Shown: positions 1 to 11,609 of the stretch, one piece after another | How positions within the stretch are numbered: position 1 is the first letter of the stretch | How the letters are laid out: each line of letters starts with the position of its first letter | From: Rhea pennata | Lineage: Eukaryota; Chordata; Aves; Rheiformes; Rheidae | Length of the DNA stretch: 64,000 nt | Direction: 5' to 3' | Assembly (NCBI RefSeq): GCF_028389875.1 | Contig: NC_084675.1 | Coordinates: forward strand, 21,786,412 to 21,850,411 | Notes under the pieces: model-generated | The model's input: the letters and a program-made list of their open reading frames with translations, nothing else | The model's database searches: none | What the model was told of the DNA's origin: nothing | Position numbers and translations under genes: made by a program

Positions 1-2249
1 TTATAGTTTACTTAATGGCACATAGTGTGCACAGAGCTTTGTGTATTTTTTTATTATTACTCATTTTTCTGATAATGCTGCTGACTGCTCCGGCAGCTAC
101 AAGATTCATAACATGATGCCATTACAGATGGTGCATCGTGTTCAGAAGTCTGAAGGGTTTGTTGATGATACTTGCTCAAAGCCTTCTTCAAATCATGTGA
201 TGGCCCAGCGCAGTGTGCAGACAGAAAACGTAGAGGCAAAACCCATACAGAGACCTTTGACACTTCCACCAGCAGCGTTCAAATGTAGAGGCTGTCTGTT
301 CTGCTTGTCTGAGCCCTTAGCTGAAAACACTGGTCAGCTCAGAGGCAGCAAGAGATAAATACATCTCTGCCCCAAGGCACCTTTGCATCTTGTGCAATCC
401 TGTGAGAAAGATATATCCCATTAACCCTGCTTCTTAAACTTGCCCCAGAAGATTAAGAACCCCAGAGGATTGCTTTGGAGCAGCCCCAGGCTTGGCAGAG
501 CAGGTTTCTGTGCAGTGAAATCCCAACCCAGAGGCCCCTGGTGCCTTCTACAGAGCTGGGGGAGGAGGAAAGGGCATTGGGGGGCCATGGGGGCTGGTGG
601 CAGCCCTCTGCGAGTGGCACTACTATCCCCAGTCCCACCAGTGCTTACTCCCCGGCTGAAAGGGGAGGCAAGTGAAAGAGGAGGTGTTCGAAAAGAGCTC
701 CTAATACAAAAAAGGAATTGTTTCTCTAGAGGAGATGATGTGCCATCGTGCCTGTTCCTGTCCTTGGCCAGGATCTCTGGCATCATCTCCCATGCCCCGA
801 CACACACTCGGCACCCGGGGCCCAGCTGGCTCCAGCCAAACGGGGCTCCCTCTCCTTTCCATGCCACCAGGCCCACGCTATGGATGCTGCACTGGCTCCT
901 GGGGCCCGGTTGGGTAACTGAATTGGGCTGAGAGAGCTTTCAGCTAACCCAAATCCCAGGAAAAGCTCCCCAAGGCACTTTGAACAAGCCTTAAGACAAC
1001 AGGCATGTTTTCTGCTCCAGCAAACCTTGACTGCAGTTTGGCCCTTGGGGACAAGGTGCTGGCAGCACTCTTCAGGTGAACCTGCCTTGCAGAGCAGCCT
1101 CAGAAAGACAGGGTCTGAAGGACAAATTAGTTTTCACTTAGGAAAAACTGAGGAAACCTATTAGCAGTGAAAGAAATTGGGCTTCTCGTACCCAGCTTTT
1201 TTCTTTTCTTTTTTTTTTTTTTTAATATTTATAATAAACAGACATGTCTGGATGGTGTTTACTGCCCATCTCTTCCCATTCAGAAAAGTTGCATATTTCA
1301 GGAAATACGCAGAAAAAAACTTTGCCCACTGTGAGGCCAAAAAGCAGGTCTCTGTTAAAAAAAAAAAAAAACAAAAAAAAAAAACAAAAAAACCCCAACA
1401 AAAATAACTCCCTTACAGGTCGAGGTCTGGTGAACACTGGATTGGAGGCATACTTCTGATCTACAAAACCCATTTTCCTATAGAGCCAGTGTCACTGATC
1501 TCTGACACCTTAACTAGGTCTCCAGTAAAATCAGGATAGAATGGCATGTGCAGCACTTCTCCAGCTTGTTATTTTTGTGGAAAGGCCTTTATTTCAAGTC
1601 TGTCTTGTGCAACAGCTCAAATATTAGCAATTCCTTTTAAGAAAAGACTTCCAAGCAGAGCTTCCATTGCTTCAGTTTTAAGGGGACAATTTTGTTGTCC
1701 AGTGTATGTTGCTGCAAGGAAGTTTGTTGATGTCAATTCTCCTTTTATGAAATTTCTTCATACCTGTACCTCATTATCTTTGTATTAATTTATTTGCCTT
1801 GGAGGAGGCTTTTATTACCTGTATCCACAATTCCTCGCCAGCTCCTTTCTTTCATTAATGTTTGTGCCCTTAAAACAGTTCTCAGTGGGTGTCACACCCC
1901 ACTCTTAGTGGCTTATTACCAACTCAAACATGTTTCGTGCCTTTCATCTTTCTCCCAAATCTTCAAATAAAGAACTGCTTTATTGCTTTTTGCTGGGCCT
2001 CCCTCCAGTTTGCAGAAGCATTTCTACCTGCTGTTTCAAGGACTATCCTTTTTTTGGTGGCAGACCTCCATGCCTGTCTTTGTGCTGCTCAAACACAGAG
2101 GCGCTCTTGTTTTGGGGGAGGAAGAATGTCAAATTTGAGGGTTTGAGGAGGAAAAGTCAGTCTCCCTGCTGCTTTCCTGTGCCATTCCTGACAACTCCAG
2201 CCTGCGTTTGTCCTCCAGGCATCCTGGGAGTGTTCACAAAGGACAGGGA
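1..2249. other. Intergenic, nothing recognised
   Basis: Open frames up to about 160 codons occur on both strands but lack recognisable protein matches or splice continuity. An 18-base T run lies at 1206-1223. Confidence 0.6.
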
Positions 2250-2570
2250 ACCAAGAGCCTCGGCGAGGCCAAAGGACCATGTCTCCAGCAGCGGTCAGTA
2301 GTGAACTTTTAGGGAAAGCTCATATGAAATAGGGACTAATCCCTTCCCAGGCCTGTCCTTCCAGCCTTGGGAACACAGATAGTCAGGGCTTCTTGAGCCA
2401 GAGGCTGCACAAGGGCTGTTGCACTTAATAATGCTTTTATCTGATCTCTTTTTGAACTTGGGTGTAATTTTGGCCTTAACAACATCCTCTGACATTGAGC
2501 ACATGCTAAATGCTGCCTTGTGTGAAAAAAATACTTCCTGCCTTTGTTTCAGACCTGCCGCCTGGCTGCT
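2250..2570 (-). mobile_element. CR1-type LINE 3'-end relic
   Basis: Read on the minus strand, this follows the familiar amniote CR1 3' region in order: GGAAGTATTTTTTTCACACA, a remnant of the 'aact ctttgccagaggatgttgt' segment as TCAGAGGATGTTGTTAAGG, then a CAAGTTCAAAAAGAGATCAG block, and finally CACTGCTGGAGACATGGTCC near the element end. Stops and substitutions throughout show it is old. Assignment is from remembered consensus, not a database search. Confidence 0.7.
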
Positions 2571-3249
2571 TGCTCAGTTGTTGTCCAACAGTGATTCCTG
2601 CCTGACTTAGCCTCCTGAGCCATCTTGCAAACCCTGGCCTTGAGCTGTGGTGATCAGAGCCACTCACAGGCTCGACACAGAAGCACGGAGTGGCTTTGCA
2701 TAGAGGCACTGCATTTTTTTCTATTTTGTTCTTGCTTCTTGGCCTAATAATTCATACTATAAGCCTTATCATCTGCAGTTTTAGTGCCCTGCCAGGAAAT
2801 CCCTCATTGCAATCAGCTATATACCTGATGAGCCTGAAAAATGCTGTACCTTCAGGAGCCTTTACCACCCCATCCACCTCCTTTTCCAGATTGTGTGTGT
2901 GCTGAACTGGCCTGAACTAAGAAAAAAAATCCATAAGGAAAGTCTGCAGACCATCTCCCTCCATTGCTCAACTATTTTTTTTCAGTGTTTTCTCTCTCCC
3001 CAAAACTTTCCAATGGGATTAGTTCCCTCCTCATAACCCTCTTGGAAGCGCAGTGAGTGATTTGACCTCACCAAAAACCTAAGAGCAGTCACCGATACAG
3101 TCCCTGAAAGCTCGGTAGCTGCCTGCCCCAAGCCTTCTCAAGCCCACCAGGACTGGGGGAAGCTCGATTTCTCCAAAGGACTGCTGTTTCCCCTACGATG
3201 TTTCTCCCCAGGATGCTCTTCTCCTGGAACCATTAACCTGGACTAGCAG

Positions 3250-4570
3250 CCCACCCACCACCTCCCACACCAAAGGCATTGCTGCTGTGTTACATGGCGG
3301 GTCGCACACACCGTGGCGTGTGTGGCAGTGTCTGATCTGGGGCCCTTTGGGATTCTTGAGCCCCCTCTGGCCTGGGGCTTTGCTCTAAAAACATCATGCT
3401 TCATTTGACAACAGGCCCTTGGGCTTGTTCCTCGTGAAGAAAGGCTCCAGTGCAAGAACTTCTCCAAGCAACCCTGTAGTGAATATGGGTGCACATAACT
3501 CATTTAGTTTATCTGCTAGTGCCTTATCTGTGTTTTATGCGTAGAAGTGCAGGACTATGGCCTCTGTTTCTCTGGCAGGCTTTTTGCAGGTTTCAGCATC
3601 CTTTTGCTCCTTCTGCCTTTAGCTTGTCACTTGTGAGTGTAATTTTTCACTTGTCTTAGTGAGGTTTTATATTGAATTTGCCAGAGTTTATTCCCCCTTC
3701 TGTTTTCCTTGTTTGGCCACAGCTGTCATTGTTTGAATGTTCTCTTTTAAATTAGAATAGCACACACTATGCTGCTGTTTACCCATGCTGGCTTGTAGAG
3801 ATGTTTTTCTTAGATTACTCTAATACCTCTACTAAGAGTCTCTAATAAAATCTTAAAAGAGTCTCTATGGTTCCTGTTGCATACTTTACTCTTGCAACTG
3901 CATTCTCATTTTTGCATCTCGAACTTCCTCATTTATAATTGATATGTATACATATTTGAGGTTAAACACTACTGTGGTGGCTGGTTTTAGTCTTTAAAGG
4001 ATGTGAGACTTGGGGATATAATGTCACAGATTCTCTCTTCAAGAGTTACATTCTGAAACAGCCACAATGCTCAAGACTAGATCAAGAATTGCCTTTTTTG
4101 TGAATCCCTTAATTGTTTCAGAAATCAGCTGACTGTACTGCCTGAAAATGCAGTATCACATTTGCATAGGACACATATTCAGCCTTTTTAGGTATCACCA
4201 ACATCTCCCTTTACTACTGGGTTGGCAGTCTTCTAATCTGCATTAGCATTTCATGCCCATTTCTTCCTGTTGGTGACGTGCTTGTGGATCAAAAGAATAG
4301 ATTTAGCACCATCATCTCCTCTAGGTTTGAAATCTGCTGAGATTCATTGCTTTGCATTGGTATCGTTAGATTATTTAGCTTGTCTTTCTCCCTAAGATAT
4401 TGTCTAGATGCTTTCCGAGCTCTGCCACCCATACTCCCACCAGTGCGAACACCCATGCCACTTGCACAATGCCACCTTTCGTATTCCTACCCACACCACA
4501 GAGGTGGCTATAATCTATCTCTGTAACGTAGAGGGATCCAAAACCACCATCCAGCTGGAAGTTCAGGGGG
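3250..4570 (-). mobile_element. Possible upstream part of the same CR1 relic
   Basis: On the minus strand some segments resemble internal CR1 sequence, for example GTGACAAGCTAAAGGCAGAA and a GAAATGAGAATGCAGTTGC-like block, in the right orientation and order relative to the tail at 2250-2570. The match is weak and heavily decayed. Confidence 0.25.
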
Positions 4571-5652
4571 GCAGAGGGAAACCCAGAGGAGGATCACTTT
4601 CCCCTTAGGAAGTTTTGATACCTTTCTGCTATTAGACACTTATTTTGGCTGCAGATCTGGTGTACCAGCAGTGCAGTATGAATGACCAACATCACCATCA
4701 TCTAAGCATGCAGATGTGCCCTGGGAATCAGGGTACCTGTCTTCTCACCTCTAACACCAAGCTCACCCAGGTTCACATTGCCTTAGTTTTCTTAAGTTTT
4801 GACATACGCAAAGACAGAAACTGTAACTTGGAGTTGACAGGGGAGCTGCATCTCTCCAGGGACAGTGATGCAGGAAGACTGCTCTCATTGCTACACTGTG
4901 CATCTAAACCTGCACTTCTGAGCAAGAGGAATGCCCAGAAATCCTGGTTGTGGGTCCTTGTGTGGCGAGCTGGTGGAGGCAAGATACACAAGGCAACTTT
5001 CTGTGAAATGAAAGTTTTTGAGGCAAAGACCAGCAACAAGCAAGTTGTAATTCAGCTTTCTTTGTTTAAAAAAAACAAAACCAAAAACCCCAAAACATAA
5101 AACCCAAACATTTAACAGATTTGTTAACCACATACATAAAAGAATCAAGAAATACTAGAAAAAAATACTTTGCAGTAGACATCTTGTTTTACAAGGCAAT
5201 TAAGTTACTACTGGTTGACCAGCACTAGGTCAGTTATGGAACAGCTGTGTTGACAGGAACACAAACATTGTAAATAGATAGTGCTTACTGTAGAAGTATT
5301 AAGACTAAAAGATATTTACCCCTTAAAATAAATAGAGTGTCATCTACAGCAACATTTAAATTAGTAAAATATTTTTAAAGCAACCAAATATAACAAAATT
5401 GTAAATCAGGTCTATATTTTCTTCTGTATGTTAAGATCTTTTTTGTTTTTTTTAAAAAAAGCCAACGAAAGTACTAACTTTAGAAGAAAGATATCTCTGA
5501 AAAGTCAGATTATTCACTACACGAGAATTCACCCCGCTTTTGTTCTGTGGGCCAGCCCAAGGTCGGTGCACTACTTAACGCTCTTCTCTTGAAAGGCTTC
5601 AGGTAGGCACAGACCTCACCCTGTCCTCTGAACAAATAAGGATCTTCCCTAT

Positions 5653-5775
5653 GTGTGAAATTCATCTCAGTGCAGGAGACCCAGACAACCCCTGCAATGC
5701 CACGTCCTGCTAGCTGGGGCCAGGGATGGCACCCAAGGCCTCATGGAGGACCCTGTACTGAGATGAATGTCACCC
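5653..5775. repeat. Long imperfect inverted repeat
   Basis: Arms 5653-5676 and 5752-5775 are complementary at 21 of 24 positions (core ATTCATCTCAGT), separated by 75 bases that contain further partial complementarity. Transcribed from either strand this would form an extended hairpin. Confidence 0.75.
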
Positions 5776-8666
5776 AGCAGGAATAATTTAGGTGTAGATA
5801 CAAAGTTTCTTCTAAGCCATTTAAAAATTAATCCAATATTTTAAAAAATACGGTTTTTCTCATGAACACTTCAACAGCTGGAGGAAGTAATACCCATTTT
5901 CACGCAAGGAACAGGGGGGCCACAAGCAAAGCAGTAATCCTCTGAACATTAGCTTCCTATGGGGCTACCTAGCAGTGTTTCATAGTTGGTCGAGAGTGCT
6001 GGCCAAGCATGCCAGCACCTGCAGCAGAACCAGCAGCTCTGTGCGGCCAAGCCCTGCTGCCTCCTCCCAGCCTGCTCAGTGCAACCTTATGGACCCGCGC
6101 TGTCGCTTCCCTGCAGCATTGTGTACACGCGCTCTCCCCCAGCTGCTTGTTCCAGTTCAGACAGTGTAAACTCAGAAGAAACTTCTCAAGATTGGGCAAA
6201 GCTAGCGTAGGGCTGGACAGCAGTAACCCCTCAAGAAGCCACCAAAAATGGAGAGCCTCTGGAGTATGTCTCAGCCTCGCAGGCTGCCCTTGCACGGGCA
6301 GCAGAGCTGAGGGAAGAAATTGCCATCTCTGCAAAGAGATGGTGGGCCAGGAGCTGCATGACTCCTGACCGAGCTCGTGCCATGGGCCCCAGCCTCGTTG
6401 TCCCCTTCCCACAGCCAGAGATGCTTGCAGGGTTCCCAGGGCGAACACAAGGCTGCAATTCAGTGTGGAGGACACTGCCGAGACTACAGCGTTGGCTAAC
6501 CTCAGCACCTGTCCTGGAGGGAGCCAACTTCACTTCACCCTGGGCTGTCTTTTCTTAAGCTCCGGTATGAAATGTTGGTTCAGTTGGTTTTAAATTGCCA
6601 TTAGTCTAGCAGTTCTTGGCCTTCCCTTTTGATGTTGTTAGAAATGGAGTTACACAACCAGTTGGTGGAAAAGCTGCTGTACCACAAGAATAAAGCCCCA
6701 AACACCCAAAGCTTTGCGTAACAAGAACATTTGGCTTTTTGTTTCCTTCTTTCCTTTTTTTCTGGTGTTAGTCACAGCCCGAGAACACTGTAGCCTCAGT
6801 TAAAGGCACAGGTACCTTCGCAGGCGGAGAAGAAACCTTCCTGGCAATCCATGGAGAGCGAGGCCCAGGCTCCACCATCAAGGCGGACGCAACCCCGCTT
6901 TCCTGCAGCACCAACACAGGCTGGGAAACTGTGTCCACTGGGAAGAGCTTTGCTTAACCTCGGCTTCTCTCGAGGGCCCCATTCCCCTGACTGAGGCAAA
7001 CTGAGCATAGGAGCCGCCTGAGGAGCTGGATTTGTGCTCCCACCTCAGCTGCCTGCAGTGACAGCAACCGGAGAACAACAACAAAGCCATCTCATGAGGA
7101 TTTCAACCCAGTGGGAGGATCTTCAAAGTTTGTTCAGCAGTGCAGAGTCCCTTTGAACTTAGTATCCACTGAGGGTGCCATAAAAAACAAAAGTGCGTTT
7201 ACCAGGAGACAATATCCGAGACAGAAAACACTGCAAATACTGCAGGAAGTTTAAAACAAAATCCAGCCAGGATGACTTTAAATAAAACATATTCTCTGTA
7301 TTTTACCTGCCCTCCAGGATACATGCTGAGCTGCAGTCAGCACGGACACTGTGTGCTGTCTCACTGCTGGCAACGGACAGCCCCCCCTCCTGTATTTGCC
7401 CCCAGAAGTATTTTGCAGGGTTGGAACAGGGCTGGTTCTCCTCTCCCTATGGAAAACTCTCAAATTTAGGCAGAGGAATTTGCAGCAGGGACAGAAAAGC
7501 ACGTCTGTCGGCTCACACGCATCTCTTCTGCGCTGCTCTGGGGATTCCTGTGGGATGTTATGCCATTAATATCCACTACAACTGACTTTCTGGGACTTCT
7601 AAGTATTTAAAACAAGCTGCATCACAAAGAAGTGATAACTGTGAGTGGAGTTAGTATAGGGACCAGCTGACACTAGCGGGCACAGCAATACACTTGCAGA
7701 AATACACACCACAGTGATGGACAACCACAGACCCACAGCTCTACTGACATGACAATATGGTGTGCTCAGGGCCTTATTTGCAGAACACAGTAAGATGAAA
7801 ATGTTCACAAGATACCTCATAAAATCATAGCTACTATTTTCCAAAAGCAAACTCATGTTCACTGTTGTTGCATGTACCCTTTGCAGGAAGGGTTCATCTC
7901 TCTGGGTGGGTTATACAGAGCTTACAACAGGGTGATACAGGCTCAGAAGTAGAACAATCAAACTGAAAAGCAACAGAAAAACTCCACATCCAGTTCTGGG
8001 GAAGATGAGAAATTTTCCGTGAAGTCTTTACTGCTGCCTCTCCCTCAGTGAGGCATCTCATTCCCACTTTTGGGAAGAATAAGCAGCAAAGAGGTTTTAA
8101 ATTAGAATGCATTCTCTCTTCTGTACCAAAATTGAGCTTAACGTGATGAGCCTTGGAAGGCTGCAGTACTGCTGTTCTCTGATGCAACCATTACAAGCTT
8201 TTGCAGTGCACGGCAAACGCAGTTAGAAACATTGGTATCATTATCAGCAATTTCATCCATCGCAAAAATTGCTTTAGTTGTGTTTTGTTTTTGAAATGAA
8301 ATTTCACCAGTTCTACCCCTTAACTCACAACCTCTCTAATTCAGAAGAAAAAAAAAAGAGAGAGGGAGGGGACTGTGGGGTCAATGAATTGGGGATAAAA
8401 GAAATCAGGTTTTTGAAAGGTGAACTTTGTCCTAAGGCAGACTAAGATTTGAGCTGCAGCTTACCAAATTCAACATTTATGTGATTCTGTGCTGGTACCT
8501 GGTTCAGTTTTCTCCTACAAGACTACTACCATGGAAACGATGACGATACCATCATGAAACATTGTGAGGTAAATGCCAGAACCAGCAGGTTAATACAAAA
8601 AATCTTTAGCAGCAAGTGGAAACTAATGAAGGAAAGTTCTTAATAAGCAAGCAAGCAAGTTAAGGA

Positions 8667-8672
8667 TTTAAT
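8667..8672 (-). terminator. Candidate SLC7A5 polyadenylation signal (ATTAAA)
   Basis: ATTAAA on the minus strand, 2.88 kb after the stop. In a visual scan I saw no AATAAA and no other ATTAAA on this strand between about 3.7 kb and the stop at 11.55 kb. Downstream sequence is moderately U-rich. The call is by position only. Confidence 0.35.
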
Positions 8673-9063
8673 TAATCATTTTATAAAAAAAAATAATTCT
8701 CAGTGTGATATCTCCTCTTCAAAACCATTATGAAAAGTTTATCAAGAGGATATCATTTGGTGATGTTCTTCATCAATAATGAAACTCAAAGATCTGTCCA
8801 AACCAAGCATCCCCTATGCCTTAGGGAGACTTGGACCAATTTCTGAGCTCTCTGTGGATTGGACTTGAGTTCTAATTTACATTAGACTGAGGTGGCTGAA
8901 AGAGAAAATCTTTTTCCTTTGCCTCACAATTCATTCTGTTGTATATATTAGCACTGGGAGCCCCTAAGTTCAACCCAGGCCCTGCAGGCAAACCAGTCCT
9001 GAGAATATTACAGGCAGGAAAGTACAGCTGGAGTAGAAGGTGACAGACTGAGGTTCTCTGTCC

Positions 9064-9087
9064 AAAAAAAAAAAAAAAAAAAAAAAA
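9064..9087. repeat. A24 homopolymer
   Basis: Uninterrupted run of A on the plus strand, inside the probable SLC7A5 3' UTR (so a U run in the transcript). Confidence 0.95.
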
Positions 9088-10916
9088 TCCAGCATAGGTA
9101 GTCACCTCCAATCACTACCTTGCCGAAACAACTCGGTCTTCAGCTGGAAGAGGATTTTCCCTTCTTAGAGGGAATCTAGTTCAGGTTTTACAGTTCATGA
9201 CCTTATTTATGCAAATGCCTTTCCATAGGCACTGGATCTGAGATGCTCCAATTCATTGCACATAGGTCCCTGAACAGCCATACACTGGCCATAACTTTGG
9301 GCACTTTGCACTGCAGAGATGCCCAAACGAGCTGTGATTCTCTGCAGGTTAACTTAGGTCTAGCAGAGCTCCATCCTAATGCAGCTAAAATGGTACCTGA
9401 GCTGGCTTGGGCATCTCCACATTGCACTGCCATGGAATAAGTGACTGACAGCAAAGGTTTCAGCATAATAATTGTGTCACCTCTTCTTCCTACACTGTCT
9501 CAAAGCAAAGAGGTGTGGCTGGTGTAGCAATAACAAATAGCTGCTCATAGTAAATTACTGATTTAACCATGGTCGTTGTCATATGCACTTGAAGAGAAGT
9601 GGCCACCTACTACTACTCAAACTCTTTTCGCTAAAACATCTCCTGAAAGGACAGAGTACTAGCTAGTATCGTTGGTATCCTTAATGCCTCTTCTTCCAAA
9701 ATGATTCTATGCTAAGAGGAGAATCCAATACAAAGCATTAACTCTCGGAGGATCCTGGCTTCCAAAACACACAGTTTACAAAAATACTGAAGAGAGAAAG
9801 TTCAACAACCCTATTTCTAATGCACAAGCACGACAAAGATTTGTAACAGACTAGCGCACCTCACTTGCAGGGAAAAGATGCTTTTGATTTCCAATTAACT
9901 ATCACTTTAAGTGCAGAGCTATTATGAACAGTTGTTAAAGAACTGCACTTTTGCTTCAAAGTTGATACTTTTGACCAAATAAAGCAACCTAAGAGGACAG
10001 CTCCCAAGAGTTCTGCCTGGGAGCAAGAGAAGCGAAGCTCCTCCACTTGTGAGCACAGGAATTCTAGGTGGGCTTAGGGGACAGGACTGCAACCACCCAC
10101 AACAGCAAAACAAGCTTTCACTTGCAGATCACAGCTTGCACTCTCTGAAAGGCAGGCCGTCTGCAGGGGATCTTCTGCTAGCCAAGAGAACCTGATGCTG
10201 CAGTTTTACACAGAGGAGGAACACAGCAGAGCAACAGCAAAGCGAGGCTCTGGCCATCCAGGGGTATCTGCCACTGTCTGCCACCCCCAGACCTGGTTGG
10301 TCCCATCTCCCCTGCATCTTCCAGAAAAAGCACAGCATAATGAAGGGGATGGTGACAGTCAGGTCACAGACAGACCCCAGAGGATGAGCAAGGACAATCC
10401 CAGCCACACTTCCCAGCCACACTTCCTCTTTATGACTGATTTAGGAGTGATCATCAATCACACAGAGGACTACGAGCAGGGCCACTTGGAGAGCAACACA
10501 GTGCCCAACCAACCGATGTTGGATGGCAGCCAGTCTACAAAAAAAAAAAAAAAATATGGAATGAGCAATGCTACTTGCAATTCCCTGGGTTTACTAGGTG
10601 GAGCTCCACTCTTAGGCCTGTACCTGATGCTTGTGCTAATTCACAGAGGTGTGAGGGGGGCCTTCTGGTGAAGAGCAACCCAGGAGAACCAGCCTGGATG
10701 GCAGCTCAGTAACTGGGAGATGGCATGGACCTAAGAGCTAAATGCTAGGCAGCTGAGGGGGGCCCAGAGTGCTATTTTCAGGAACAGAATGAAAGTCAAA
10801 TGTGGCCCCCCACACCCTTTCTGCAGCACTGCAACACTAATTCTGCTCTGCCGTGTCTCACATAAATCACTGTGAGTGGCACTTCATACAAGCATTCAGC
10901 ATGTATTTTTGTATGA

Positions 10917-10939
10917 GTGTGTGTGTGTGTGTGTGTGTG
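10917..10939. repeat. GT dinucleotide microsatellite
   Basis: About 11 GT units, inside the probable SLC7A5 3' UTR. Confidence 0.95.
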
Positions 10940-11553
10940 CATGCCACACAAGCGGACATCAGCCAAAGCCCTTTACCAATCTTTGCTTTTCACACACCTC
11001 TCTTGGCCAGCTAGGTCAAATGGGTCCAGCTCAAGAGCGCCTTGCAGCTGTGTTACGGTGTGCAGTCCAAGCTCCTGATGGCGGCCTGTTCATTTAGCTG
11101 ACAATACTAAAACTGTGACTGTAAGCAGTTCCGCGACAGCCCTGAGGATATGCAGCTCATTGCTAACTGTAGCTTTATAAAATGAGTAAGCCTACACAGA
11201 ACTAGGTACAGTCCTCAACATCATGCACACACAGGCTGATGGGACTCCCCGCTGCCAGACACACTGGACCCCTTTGAAGTTGCCAGCAGGCAAGAAAGTT
11301 CCCCATCCTGGCCCACATTTGTACTAAGAACTTTTCATCACGGGATTGCTCATCTGCCAGGCTAAAAGGTGGTGACGGGGAAGCTGGAGGAGGCAAGGCA
11401 GAGCAGGTGGTATGGCATCAGACGTGAAGCAGCTCTGACGGGGTGCTCCAGCGCCTAGGTTTCGTTTACGAGGGATCAGATGCATTTTCTTCTTATGTCG
11501 TCTTAAAATAATATTGTGCGTTTCCTCAAGCTGAATGTCTCTGCTCTTCCTGC

Positions 11554-11609
11554 TTATGATTCTTGTGGAACCACTTCCATCAGTTTCTGGCACAGGACAG
11601 TTGTGGAGA
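11554..11609 (-). CDS. SLC7A5: SLC7A5 terminal coding exon 10
   Basis: 56 coding nt: two bases finishing a Phe codon, then [17 protein letters not shown] and TAA at 11556-11554. The human tail is [17 protein letters not shown], so 15 of 17 residues agree. The acceptor AG lies at 11611-11610 (GTGTAG). This short segment is embedded in non-coding sequence and was found by matching the remembered C-terminus. It brings the summed reading frame to exactly 526 codons including the stop. Confidence 0.95.

Larger units (their letters stand above)
2571..8649. other. Intergenic region downstream of SLC7A5
   Basis: No coding match. It contains the possible CR1 body (3.2-4.6 kb), an AT-rich stretch with ATTTA motifs on the minus strand (about 5.1-5.5 kb), and a long imperfect inverted repeat (5653-5775). 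It could include distal SLC7A5 3' UTR. The gene expected next by vertebrate synteny (KLHDC4) was not found here. Confidence 0.55.
8650..11553 (-). other. SLC7A5: Probable SLC7A5 3' untranslated region
   Basis: About 2.9 kb follow the stop without another coding match on this strand. Mammalian SLC7A5 mRNA is known to carry a 3' UTR of roughly this size. The left boundary is inferred from the ATTAAA at 8672-8667. The stretch contains a GT microsatellite (10917-10939), an A24 tract (9064-9087) and a 13-bp tandem duplication (10399-10424). The true UTR could be shorter, or longer to about 5 kb, where the minus strand also looks UTR-like. Confidence 0.4.

Noticed and set aside
440-931. 163-codon plus-strand ORF near the left edge.
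   Set aside because: Composition and lack of any recognisable domain, with an overlapping open frame on the other strand, point to chance in locally GC-rich DNA.
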